Positions 53,236 to 62,739 of a stretch of DNA of 64,000 nucleotides are shown piece after piece. The notes under the pieces are model-generated. The model worked only from the letters and a program-made list of their open reading frames with translations. It ran no database searches and was not told where the DNA came from. The DNA is taken from positions 1-64,000 of the forward strand of contig NZ_BIML01000018.1 in assembly GCF_004001065.1 (NCBI RefSeq). Direction: 5' to 3'. The position numbers were made by a program, and so were the translations under genes. The stretch comes from Paenibacillus xylaniclasticus. GTDB taxonomy: Bacteria; Bacillota; Bacilli; Paenibacillales; Paenibacillaceae. How positions within the stretch are numbered: position 1 is the stretch's first letter; each line of letters opens with the position of its first letter.

Positions 53236-56200
53236 TTAGTTAATAGCCCGTTCTGCAATTGCATCGAGCTGGGCGGTAATCATTTGCTGAAGTTTCAATT
53301 CCTTCTCGGCAATTTGGGTGAGCCGGTCCGCTCCAGACTCGAACACTTCCGACCGATAAACGTCGCCGTACATGTAACGGGCCATCCCTTTGCGTACGTA
53401 CTCCCAGTCCGTCAATATACTGTTCAGAAGTGCCTGTTCCTCCTTCGCCTCAGGCAGCAGTGTATGGAGTCTATATAGCTCGACACGCTTGGCTGCTGTC
53501 GCATCATTCAGGAAGGCGATGAACCGGTCAACATGTGGACGTAAGCTATTGTCCTCTGCTGTCAGCCGGATGTAATCTGCTTGAATACGGCTAAGCGCCG
53601 ACAAGCTTTCTTGCAGCAGCAGCCGCCCTTTGTGCCAGCATCGCGCCCACTGAATAACGGGATCAATAGTCGAAGCTGAATCATTTGACATCGGTTCAAA
53701 AAGGTAATGCGTCACTTCATGTTCCCCTGTACGAACGTATCGCTCAACGAAGCTGTCGAACGCATTTGCCAGATCAGTAAATGGCAGCGTTCTTCTTCGA
53801 TACGATAAGTTCTCCAATCGATCATGCTCGACGACGTGGAACAGCCTCTCCCTGCGGTCATATCCGAATACGAGCAGCGTATGATCAATATGCCGTTTGC
53901 CGAATGCGTCCTGTCGAATAGACAGCTCATAGCAGTCAACCCAGACGACGGCCGGTTGGCCGGAGGACAAGCTAACTAGCAGTTCATTCACAATGTCACT
54001 GCTGCCGTAGCGAAGCTCTGCCCTTATGTTGTTGTTCGTGAATAATACCTCCATCTGCTGGATTGCGTCATAACGTACAGCGAAATGACCATTGTTCTCC
54101 TCGTATAGAATCAGATCGTTAGCTAAGAACGGCGCGATGCTTCGTCCAAAGCTGCGGATGACGGGAAACATCGAGTTGTAGAAACAGTTCCGGTAAAAAA
54201 TGTCGTTGAACGGCTCGATGTTTGGCAAAATTAACGTTTCAGCCAGCACTTTCCCATTCGTTGGTTCAAATGTCTCCTGTCGTTCTTGTGAGATAGATTG
54301 TGCAGGCGTCGATAAAGTCGTTGCTTGAACATTTGGCGACTGGACCAAGGTTCGAGTTTCTAGGCTCGGAATATCTATTGCCGCTTCACCACAAGTCTTG
54401 CGAATGTGGCTTGCTAACGCAGCGAGCGAACGATACTGATACAACTCGTCCGCATCAATGTCGATGTTAAGTCTTGCAAGCTCTCTCTCCAGCTCGATCG
54501 CAAGCAGTGAATGTCCGCCAAGCTCGAAGAAATCGTCATCGACGCTAAGCTCCGATAGACCTAACAATCTACCCCACAGCTGCCCAAGACTATCCAGAAG
54601 CGGATCAATGTAATCTGAAGAAGCCCCCTTCAGCACAATGTTTACCGGCATAGGATTGGACAGCTGGCTAGTTGAGGCTTTCATGGTGGAGACCGCTTCT
54701 GTCGGATTTGAATGTGTATCCGATTCAATCCAGCATCTTCTTCGTTGGAATGGATAGACCGGGACGCGTACCTTGCGAATCTGAGTATGTGAGTGTGAGT
54801 ACAGCTTCATCCAATCGACTTCGGCTCCTGAAATGTACAACCTAGCAAGCTCGAACAAGCTTTCGGCACCAATCTTCGAGAAACTGCCGACTGAATCTAG
54901 CAGTGTTGATGCCGCTTCAGAAAGCTGGCGGTGCTTAGCTGCAGTTATGAGTCCGTCAGTCTCAGTATTTCGATCCCCCGTGACGATTTTATGATAACCT
55001 CGAAAAATATTAGGTGGATCATGGGTCACCTGCGTTGAACTAGCAGTAAGTCGTTCAAATTGCTGGAGCTGCTCCAGCAGCTCACGGCGGCTGTAGAATA
55101 CGAATGCAGCCCGATAAGCATAGTGCCCTCTTCCTATGTTCGCGGTTACACAAATTTCGTCGATCGAATCAACGCTTTCGCTCAAGAAAACCTGGTAACG
55201 AGTCACTAGAGCCTGAAGAGCCGACTCCGACTTGCCGGACAGCGTTAGAATGCGCCAGCCTTCCGACTCCTCGCTTGCTGGAGACGATCGCTCTATCCTC
55301 TTCGGTGCTTCCTCCAGCACGATATGGCAGTTCGTTCCGCTGAAGCCGAATGAGCTGACGCCGCAGCGCCGCGGCATTCCGTCCTCTGTCTCCCAAGTTT
55401 GCGGGCGGTCAACGACGTAGACGGGTGATTGCGCAAATGCGATATTCCGGTTCGGTCGCTCAAAGTGAAGCGTTGGCGCTAACTGACCATATAGGAGCGA
55501 AGCGACAGCTTTGGCTAGTCCCGCTATACCGGCTGCACTGTCGAGATGACCAATATTCGATTTCACCGAGCTGATTGCACAGAATTGCTTTTTGTCCGTA
55601 TAGCGTTCGAATGCTCGCTGTATGCCATCGACCTCAATTGGGTCGCCAAGTTTGGTAGCCGTTCCATGCGTTTCGATGTAGGTAATGGTAGACGGATTGA
55701 TTGCCGCATTCTCCCATGCTTGCGCAATGACCTTCTCCTGCGCTGCTGCATTCGGAGCCGTAATGCCGGCAGATGCTCCGTCTTGATTCATGGCGGAGCC
55801 TTTGATGACCGCATATATGCGGTCACCGTCCTCCATTGCTTGCTCCAATGGCTTGAGCAGAATGGCGACAGTGCCTTCGCCCCATACCGTTCCGTCCGAG
55901 CTGTCATCGAAGGCGCGCGTTCTATACTGAGACGACTCGATCCCGATCTCGAAGACGCCCTCTATCGGCATTAGGCAAGTCTTCACCCCGCCTGCAATCG
56001 CCATGTCGCATTCGCCGCTACGAATGGCCTGACAAGCAAGATGTACAGCGACTAAGGATGAGGAGCAGGCAGTATCGACCAAAAAAGCTGGCCCCTGTAG
56101 ATCGAGCAAATACGAAATACGGCTCGCAATGAGCGACGGAGTATTGCCTGCTCCCGCGGCGTGGATGAGCGACGGATGCTTCTTCGTAATGTATTGTCCA

Positions 56201-59200
56201 TAGACTGGCCAATCGGCATATCCGAGATAGACGCCGGTCTGAGTGCCGCTTATTTTTCCTCCTCCGTATCCTGCGTCTTCGATTGCTTCCCAGCATGCTT
56301 CCAGGAACAGCCGTTGATTCGGGTCCATGAGCGCTGCTTCTCGCGGAGAAATTCCGAAAAATTCCGGATCAAACTCATCCACACGCTCTAAATATCCACC
56401 GTAACTAAATCGCACATCGGTATCTGGTACATCGGTGAAATGCGAAATGAATCTGCGTCCGTCTGCTTGTCTATTCTCCGGATACGCACGAATCGATTCC
56501 TTGCTGCCGATCAAATTGGCCCAGAACGTTTCTAAGTCCGGTGCATCTGGTAGACGAACGGACATACCGATAATGGCGATATCGGTGGACACTTTTGTGT
56601 TACTGTCACTCTGTTTATCCGTTACGTCTTTTGCTTCGTCGATTAAACCCTTGTCCGTCAGAAATGCTGATTGCTTCGCAATCGTCGGATGGCTGAACAG
56701 GTCGGCAATCTTCGTCTGGCCAGGGAACTCCTCTTGCAGCCGCTCATGCAGCCGTGTGATTAGGATTGAATCACCGCCCAGATCAAAAAAATTGTCGTCT
56801 ATGCCAAGCTCCTCGTAGCCGAGCACCGCCATCCAAGCTTGTGCTACCTTCTGCTCTACCTCAGAGTAAGAAGCGCCTTCTATTTTGCCTCTCAGCTTAA
56901 CGGGTTTGTTTCGTTTACTCGAATTGGAAAGCTTATGAATCGATTGTGTCACTCTTTCAGTTGGCACAGTGTCGATTCGGAAAGGCAGTCGTTCACTCAG
57001 CGTGAAAAGCGCGCTCTCTCGATTCCATTCCCCAGTGATAACATGAGGAGCGTCCATATGGAGCAGCTGCTCAAACGCATCTAGCCCGTCATTTGTGCGT
57101 AAAATCCTGAATAGTTCCTTGCGCTCATCTGCTTCTGGATCTGCAGTTAGGACCGCCTGCTCCCAGGTCGGCCAACCAATAGAGAATATACGAGCACCTT
57201 CTGCACAACGAGCAGCAGCGTAGTGATCCAGCCATGCGTTAGCTGCCGTATACGGGCCAGATCCAACACCTCCAATAAGCGTGATAGCAGATGAGAACAG
57301 AATCAGAAAGTCCGGAGAATCTGAACGGGTCAATTCATCCAATAGCCGAGTGCCACGTATCTTCGCTGCTGTAAAACTATCGAAGTCTGACTCCGTCACC
57401 TTAACCAAATATTCCCCGCTCAAATTGCCGGCGGCATGCACGATGCCATTAATGCGGCCCCATCGCTGCCGAAGCAACCGCACCGCTTCACGTAGTGATC
57501 GTTCATCGGAGACATCGGCACGAATTATTTCGATCCGTGTGCCTGTCCATTCGATCTCGCGTATCGTCTGTATTCGATGTGCCGCGTCGGAATTCGGATC
57601 ATCGGAGAGAATATAGTCCCAAACCTCTCGTGGAGGAAACTCAGTTCGATTCATCAGAACGATCCGTACGGCTCCCTTGGCTGCGATCCGCTGAGCGATT
57701 CGAAGGCCAACACTGCCTAATCCTCCTGTGATTAGGTATACGCCCTCTGACCTCCATACAAATTCAGGCTGATCTGCTGGATTATAATGAAGCACGCTCA
57801 CCTTCTCGACATAACGCTGTCCGCTGCGCCATGCACTTGAATATGGTGCACCGTCATCTGCTTCGCGTGTCAATGCTGCGGTGAGACCGTCGACATCATC
57901 AGTACAATAGCCGTAATCAACCGTACGAACTCGGATATACGGCATTTCCCACTGAATGGATTTGCCCAAAGCGAATAACGCTGCTGCACTTGGATTCGTA
58001 CAAGCTTCGTTGCCGTCTACCCTATAAACGCCGGCAGCCGCAAGAATAAGCTCAACCGTTTCTTGCCGATCCATGGCGGCCAGTGCTCGAAGCAGTCCAA
58101 GTACCAACCAAGCACCATAATCCAGCCTTTGTTCGGCATCAGTCTCTTCCTCTTCGTTCAGGAGCACAACAATTCTCTGTACAGCAGTTCCCTCCACTTG
58201 ACGGAGAAAAGTATCAAACTGTGTGGCATAAGCCGATATAGGAGACAAGTTGCTATCATCTCTGCTCGTTGTCTCGTTAGTCAGTACGGCCTCATAAACG
58301 GACGGCTCTTGCGCCGCCATCGAGCGGCCCGCTGCACGAAGCCTCGCCGCAGCACGGGCTATAAGCGTTTGGTCCGTTCCTGCTATAAGAGTAGAAGGCT
58401 GTTCCATTACTAATAAAGAATTCGATACAGACTCCTTTCTCCACTCCAGACGGTGATACCGGCTAGGCGCTGTCGCATGCCCCTTAACGTCTGCTGCGTC
58501 ATCAGGCCAATGCAGCCAGCATCGTTGCTGCTCGAATGGGGTAGCAGGTACATTCAATCTCGCCAGATACCGCCGCTCATACAGCTTCTCCCAGCGGATC
58601 TCCGCACCGGCTTCATATAATCTTCCTATCTCTTCTATTGAATGGACATAGAAGTCCTCATTGCGGAGAAGCTCGTTCAGCACATGATCGGCACGTTCAT
58701 TCGCTTCAATAATTGGCGTAGTAGGTCCGTGGAGCTGTTCAACACTTAGTTCGCGCAGTTTCTTGGATACGTCATGTAGAGTGCTGGCCACTATCGCGAT
58801 TCGATATGAATAATGGCCGCGGCTAACAGATGCAGTATAACAAAGCTCATTGAGCTGCATGTTCGGGTTCGCATCGATAAAGTCTGCATATTGACGTGCT
58901 AATAACAGCAGGGATGCTTCTGAACGCGCCGACAGCGGCAGCAATTCAACCTTTTCACTTGGCACTTCTTCTTCATTCTTAGCTGCAGCAGGAGCCTCTT
59001 CCAGCACCACATGACAGTTCGTGCCGCTAATGCCGAAGGAACTGACGCCGCAACGGAGCGGTGTATCTCCTTCTTCCCACGCAGAGAGGTGCGTATTAAT
59101 ATAAACTGGCGACAGGACAAAAGGAATTGTTCGATTTGGCCGCTCTATGTGGAGCGTCGGAAACAGCTGACGGTGCTTCAATGCTAGAACCGTCTTGAGC

Positions 59201-60342
59201 AGACCGGCTATGCCGGCTGCGTTGTCGAGATGACCAAGGTTGCTTTTGATGGAGCCGACGGCGCAAAACATTTTGCGGTTGGTATAGCGACTGAATGCGC
59301 GGCGGATGCCCTCCACTTCGATCGGATCTCCAAGTCGCGTGCCTGTGCCGTGCGTCTCAATATAACCGATCGTCTCGGGATCGATGCTGGCCTGCCGCCA
59401 TGCCTCCGAGATCACATCGGCCTGAGCGTCCGCATTCGGTGCTGTAATTCCGACTGAGCTGCCGTCTTGATTGACGGCGCTTCCTTTGATTACGGCATAT
59501 ACCGGATCGCGATCCCGCAGCGCTTGGCTGAGCGGCTTCAACACGATCGCAACTGCACCCTCACCTGTTCCCGTCCCGTCTGCGGCATCGTCGAACGTTC
59601 GCGTTCTCGCCGTAGACGACTCAATACCGACCTCGAATTCCCGGACTGGCAGCAAATGCAGCTGAATGCCTCCAGCAATCGCCTGTTCACATTCTCCACT
59701 GCGCAAAGCCTGGCATGCCAAGTGGACGGCGACCAGCGAGGAAGAACACGTCGTATCGACAAGCAAGCTGGGACCACGCAGATCAAGCAGATATGACAGT
59801 CTGCTGGCAATAATCGGCTTGACGTTACCCGGCATCGCCATTGAGGCGGATTCCGGCTCGGCTTGGTCGATCATTCGTTTATATTCGGAGTCCGAGCCGT
59901 AGCCGACATACACGCCTGTTCGGCTCCCTGCCAGACGGCGGCCGCCCATACCGGCATCCTCAATCGCACACCATGCAGTCTCCAAGAACAGGCGTTGATT
60001 CGGATCGAGCAGACTGGCCTCCTTAGGCGACAGCTTAAAGAATGAATAGTCGAAGCGGTCGATATGCTCGAGAAATGCGGCCTCCCCATAATGAAGTGTT
60101 GATGGATCTACCCCCACTGTGCGGAAGTAACGATCCGTGTCGATGCGGCGAGAGTTAGGTAGCTTGCGGATTGCATCCTTTCCTACCCTCAGCAACTGCA
60201 GCAGCTCCGATTCCGAATTCGCATATGGAAGCCGCATTCCGATTCCGACGATTGCGATATCTGAATCGGTCGCAGGCTTTACTGCAGGCGCTGCACGCTT
60301 CACCATTTCCATGCTTTGCAGGCGAACCGTACCGAAATCCAT
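53236..60342 (-). CDS. AT-less polyketide synthase, KS-KR-ACP-KS-ACP with BtrH_N-like terminal domain
   Basis: 2,368 residues. KS1 ~25-450 (Cys ~195 in DTTCSSS; HGTGT; SNLGH), linker, KR ~640-1120 (GGLGSVG ~877; Lys, Ser in LFSSA, Tyr in P-Y-T-A-A-N), ACP1 Ser ~1189 (GGDSI), KS2 ~1250-1680 (Cys ~1424; HGTAT; SNIGH), linker, ACP2 Ser ~1943 (GGHSLL), then ~2025-2200 a domain with Cys in R-N-C-F-Y-N-S (~2052) and His in H-I-D-H-T-L-L (~2150), and a helical tail to 2368. The final domain has the look of BtrH_N, a papain/C39-like fold that in butirosin synthesis transfers an acyl group from ACP to an amine. No AT is present; the AT gene upstream must serve in trans. There is no TE. The ATG at 60342 lies 8 bases after GGAGG; nearer GTG (60351) and ATG (60348) are too close to it. 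KS1 at the very start should accept a chain from the NRPS upstream. Confidence 0.93.
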   Translation of the reverse strand: MDFGTVRLQSMEMVKRAAPAVKPATDSDIAIVGIGMRLPYANSESELLQLLRVGKDAIRKLPNSRRIDTDRYFRTVGVDPSTLHYGEAAFLEHIDRFDYSFFKLSPKEASLLDPNQRLFLETAWCAIEDAGMGGRRLAGSRTGVYVGYGSDSEYKRMIDQAEPESASMAMPGNVKPIIASRLSYLLDLRGPSLLVDTTCSSSLVAVHLACQALRSGECEQAIAGGIQLHLLPVREFEVGIESSTARTRTFDDAADGTGTGEGAVAIVLKPLSQALRDRDPVYAVIKGSAVNQDGSSVGITAPNADAQADVISEAWRQASIDPETIGYIETHGTGTRLGDPIEVEGIRRAFSRYTNRKMFCAVGSIKSNLGHLDNAAGIAGLLKTVLALKHRQLFPTLHIERPNRTIPFVLSPVYINTHLSAWEEGDTPLRCGVSSFGISGTNCHVVLEEAPAAAKNEEEVPSEKVELLPLSARSEASLLLLARQYADFIDANPNMQLNELCYTASVSRGHYSYRIAIVASTLHDVSKKLRELSVEQLHGPTTPIIEANERADHVLNELLRNEDFYVHSIEEIGRLYEAGAEIRWEKLYERRYLARLNVPATPFEQQRCWLHWPDDAADVKGHATAPSRYHRLEWRKESVSNSLLVMEQPSTLIAGTDQTLIARAAARLRAAGRSMAAQEPSVYEAVLTNETTSRDDSNLSPISAYATQFDTFLRQVEGTAVQRIVVLLNEEEETDAEQRLDYGAWLVLGLLRALAAMDRQETVELILAAAGVYRVDGNEACTNPSAAALFALGKSIQWEMPYIRVRTVDYGYCTDDVDGLTAALTREADDGAPYSSAWRSGQRYVEKVSVLHYNPADQPEFVWRSEGVYLITGGLGSVGLRIAQRIAAKGAVRIVLMNRTEFPPREVWDYILSDDPNSDAAHRIQTIREIEWTGTRIEIIRADVSDERSLREAVRLLRQRWGRINGIVHAAGNLSGEYLVKVTESDFDSFTAAKIRGTRLLDELTRSDSPDFLILFSSAITLIGGVGSGPYTAANAWLDHYAAARCAEGARIFSIGWPTWEQAVLTADPEADERKELFRILRTNDGLDAFEQLLHMDAPHVITGEWNRESALFTLSERLPFRIDTVPTERVTQSIHKLSNSSKRNKPVKLRGKIEGASYSEVEQKVAQAWMAVLGYEELGIDDNFFDLGGDSILITRLHERLQEEFPGQTKIADLFSHPTIAKQSAFLTDKGLIDEAKDVTDKQSDSNTKVSTDIAIIGMSVRLPDAPDLETFWANLIGSKESIRAYPENRQADGRRFISHFTDVPDTDVRFSYGGYLERVDEFDPEFFGISPREAALMDPNQRLFLEACWEAIEDAGYGGGKISGTQTGVYLGYADWPVYGQYITKKHPSLIHAAGAGNTPSLIASRISYLLDLQGPAFLVDTACSSSLVAVHLACQAIRSGECDMAIAGGVKTCLMPIEGVFEIGIESSQYRTRAFDDSSDGTVWGEGTVAILLKPLEQAMEDGDRIYAVIKGSAMNQDGASAGITAPNAAAQEKVIAQAWENAAINPSTITYIETHGTATKLGDPIEVDGIQRAFERYTDKKQFCAISSVKSNIGHLDSAAGIAGLAKAVASLLYGQLAPTLHFERPNRNIAFAQSPVYVVDRPQTWETEDGMPRRCGVSSFGFSGTNCHIVLEEAPKRIERSSPASEESEGWRILTLSGKSESALQALVTRYQVFLSESVDSIDEICVTANIGRGHYAYRAAFVFYSRRELLEQLQQFERLTASSTQVTHDPPNIFRGYHKIVTGDRNTETDGLITAAKHRQLSEAASTLLDSVGSFSKIGAESLFELARLYISGAEVDWMKLYSHSHTQIRKVRVPVYPFQRRRCWIESDTHSNPTEAVSTMKASTSQLSNPMPVNIVLKGASSDYIDPLLDSLGQLWGRLLGLSELSVDDDFFELGGHSLLAIELERELARLNIDIDADELYQYRSLAALASHIRKTCGEAAIDIPSLETRTLVQSPNVQATTLSTPAQSISQERQETFEPTNGKVLAETLILPNIEPFNDIFYRNCFYNSMFPVIRSFGRSIAPFLANDLILYEENNGHFAVRYDAIQQMEVLFTNNNIRAELRYGSSDIVNELLVSLSSGQPAVVWVDCYELSIRQDAFGKRHIDHTLLVFGYDRRERLFHVVEHDRLENLSYRRRTLPFTDLANAFDSFVERYVRTGEHEVTHYLFEPMSNDSASTIDPVIQWARCWHKGRLLLQESLSALSRIQADYIRLTAEDNSLRPHVDRFIAFLNDATAAKRVELYRLHTLLPEAKEEQALLNSILTDWEYVRKGMARYMYGDVYRSEVFESGADRLTQIAEKELKLQQMITAQLDAIAERAIN

Positions 60343-60347
60343 CTTCA

Positions 60348-61649
60348 TCACCTCCCGACATCAGCCGTCGCGCGATTGGTGCTCTCTACTGATTCGGTGT
60401 ACTCGGGGAACAAATGACCGGTTGCGGTCCGCGACACAATTTCCTGCAAACGCTGTGTAGCTTCGTCATCTGGAACGCCCTTCGTCTCGAAAATGGACAC
60501 TAACAGCTTTAACGCTGCTCGCATTTCTTCCGGCGACGGTTCACGTTGTTCGACGTCCAGCTGTTCCTGTATAGCTTCTATTTGACGATAAGGCTTCACG
60601 ACACCTTCCTGGTAAGCTTGCTCGTCCCAATTGCGGTTGCGTGTCGAGACCGCAGCGGTCAGACATCCGGTAATGAAGCCACGCGTTAATGAGTGAGAAA
60701 CAGTGAAGAATGGCTTTAGCTTCTCGTGAAGCTCCTCCGCTTGACTCGGCTTCTCAAATGAATACGCTTGAATGCCTTTCGTATTTGCTTTGGCTAGACG
60801 ACTCAACACAGTCTGTGGTCCAAGCTCGATAACCGTACTGATCCCTGCTTGTTCAAAATAGTTCATCGTTGCTGTCCATTGAACAGGCGCTGTAATCTGT
60901 TCGACGAGCCGCCTTCCGATTTCATCCGGCGCACCGTGTGGCAGTGCCGTTACATTCGACAGCACGAGCCAGCATGGCGTAGTAAATGCCGTTTTCTCCA
61001 AAGCGTTCTCCAACTGCTCTGCAGCGGCTGCCATTAATGGACTATGGAACGCAGCGCCTACGTTGAGATAGACCGCCTTCGCTCCGCGAGCCTCCAGTTC
61101 GGCAGAGGTGCTGTGCACAGCTTCGGCACGTCCGGATATTACGGTTTGGACAGGAGAATTGTAGTTGGAGATGACGACCTCCGCGCCGGCCGCACTGCGC
61201 TCGAGGCATTTTTTCTCAACGATGCTTGCCTCGAGGCCAATAATGGCGCACATTGCGCCTGCTCCTTCGTCCGCCGCCTCCTGCATTAAGCGGCCGCGCA
61301 GCGCGACAAGCCGCAACGCATCTGTGAAGGTTATTGCGCCTGCGCATGCGAGTGCCGTCCATTCTCCAAGACTATGCCCTGCAGCCATGTGTGGAGCTGC
61401 GCTGCCGATCCGTTCCATAAAGACCCGGTAAGCGGCCATCCCGACCGTTAACAGTGCAGGCTGCGTAAATTCCGTACGGGTCAATCTATGCGGGTCCGAG
61501 CCGAAAATAATATCGCTCAGTTTATAACCGAGCGTATCGTCCGCTTCCTCGAATACGCGCCGAGCCGTTACACATTCCTTGTACAGCTCTTGACCCATTC
61601 CCGGATATTGCGAGCCTTGACCCGGAAACAGCATCGCCCATCTATCCAT
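60348..61649 (-). CDS. Trans-acting malonyl-CoA acyltransferase, ItuD/FenF-like
   Basis: 433 residues. The acyltransferase core starts with FPGQGSQYPGMG and has the nucleophile in GHSLGEW. A ~130-residue C-terminal extension (LTRGFITGCLTAAVSTRNRN, then V-V-K-P-Y-R-Q-I-E) follows, of the kind I know from ItuD/FenF acyltransferases of Bacillus lipopeptide clusters; plain FabD lacks it. It loads malonyl onto the AT-less PKS. Its ATG overlaps the stop of the monooxygenase gene by 8 bases; the TGA lies within the PKS leader, so the genes are coupled. Confidence 0.93.
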   Translation of the reverse strand: MDRWAMLFPGQGSQYPGMGQELYKECVTARRVFEEADDTLGYKLSDIIFGSDPHRLTRTEFTQPALLTVGMAAYRVFMERIGSAAPHMAAGHSLGEWTALACAGAITFTDALRLVALRGRLMQEAADEGAGAMCAIIGLEASIVEKKCLERSAAGAEVVISNYNSPVQTVISGRAEAVHSTSAELEARGAKAVYLNVGAAFHSPLMAAAAEQLENALEKTAFTTPCWLVLSNVTALPHGAPDEIGRRLVEQITAPVQWTATMNYFEQAGISTVIELGPQTVLSRLAKANTKGIQAYSFEKPSQAEELHEKLKPFFTVSHSLTRGFITGCLTAAVSTRNRNWDEQAYQEGVVKPYRQIEAIQEQLDVEQREPSPEEMRAALKLLVSIFETKGVPDDEATQRLQEIVSRTATGHLFPEYTESVESTNRATADVGR

Positions 61650-62739
61650 AAATTCCGCTCCCTTCTTTCTCTGATGAATCTGCTGCGTAATGCATTCGAA
61701 GCCGATCGATTCGCGTCAAGCTTTCAGCCATAAGGCGTTCAGATACGCCGAAATCGATTAAGCATGCAATCTCGTCTACGCCCATTGCTTGAAGCTCGTC
61801 AGCCATTGCTTTACACGTATCCGGTGTACCGAAAAGCGCACTGTCATTCCAATACCGTTCGAATGCAGCTGATGCGATCAATCTACGATGCTTTTCAGTA
61901 ATGCGGGACGGATCGACGCGTAGCTCACGAGCGATATGAGCCGAGTCGAACAGCTCCGTATGATGCGACAAGTAGCGGAGCATCGGCTCACGTACCTTCT
62001 CCCTAACCTCCATCAAGTCGTCCCCAAGAAACGTGTGCAGCATGACGGTCACCTGTCCGTCAGACGGATGCCCGTTGAGACGGCGCGCTTGACGATATTC
62101 GGCGATATGATCTTTGAGAGCAGACTTGTCGATGGCATATAACGCGGTCAGGACGTTCGCACCAATCTCTCCTGCTCGTCTCCAGCTGTCGCGGGATCTT
62201 GCCGTCGTCACCCAGATCGGCAATTCCTTCTGGACGGGAGGCGGATAGAAACGCTCAATCGTTTGCTCACCCTCACTGGTCGGGAAGTTAATCGGTTCAC
62301 CGCGCCATATCCGCTGGAGCTGTGCCAGCCGATCGAACATCGCTTCGCGGTTCTCATCCCTGTGCAAGGCATGCAAGCCTGGCGCAAATACATACTCCTT
62401 CGAATGCCAGCCGTACGTGACGGACAAGCCCACTCTTCCTCCTGACAAGTTATCGACAATCGACCAATCTTCCGCAACACGAAGCGGATGATGGAACGGC
62501 AGCGAGATGCTCCCTGCCCGGATGCCGATTCGTTCGGTTCGTACTGCAAGCGCTGCCCCAAGAACGGATGGATTAGGGAATAATCCGCCGAATCGGTGAA
62601 AATGCCGTTCCGGCGTCCACACCGCCTCGAATCCACGCTCGTCCGCTTCGGCTGCTAATTCGAGCAGCGATGCGTATTTGCCCCGTTCATTCTCCTCGCT
62701 GTCAGAGGAGAAGAAGAACAGGCTGAAAGATAAGCTCAT
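61642..62739 (-). CDS. Luciferase-like flavin monooxygenase of natural-product type
   Basis: 365 residues starting MSLSFSLFFFSSDSEE. The TIM barrel shows the features of bacterial luciferase relatives found inside or next to NRPS/PKS lines (W-T-P-E-R-H-F-H, S-L-P-F-H-H-P-L-R, S-G-G-R-V-G-L-S-V-T-Y-G-W-H). Known relatives hydroxylate or oxidise chains on the assembly line with FMNH2 and oxygen. The ATG at 62739 overlaps the stop of the NRPS as ATGA; the upstream open frame belongs to the NRPS region. It probably acts on the NRPS-bound or PKS-bound intermediate. Confidence 0.93.
   Translation of the reverse strand: MSLSFSLFFFSSDSEENERGKYASLLELAAEADERGFEAVWTPERHFHRFGGLFPNPSVLGAALAVRTERIGIRAGSISLPFHHPLRVAEDWSIVDNLSGGRVGLSVTYGWHSKEYVFAPGLHALHRDENREAMFDRLAQLQRIWRGEPINFPTSEGEQTIERFYPPPVQKELPIWVTTARSRDSWRRAGEIGANVLTALYAIDKSALKDHIAEYRQARRLNGHPSDGQVTVMLHTFLGDDLMEVREKVREPMLRYLSHHTELFDSAHIARELRVDPSRITEKHRRLIASAAFERYWNDSALFGTPDTCKAMADELQAMGVDEIACLIDFGVSERLMAESLTRIDRLRMHYAADSSEKEGSGIYG

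Noticed and set aside
54500-60342. KS2 as non-elongating because HGTGT reads HGTAT
   Set aside because: The active-site His is kept and the Cys and second His (SNIGH) are present; Gly-to-Ala there is a mild change.
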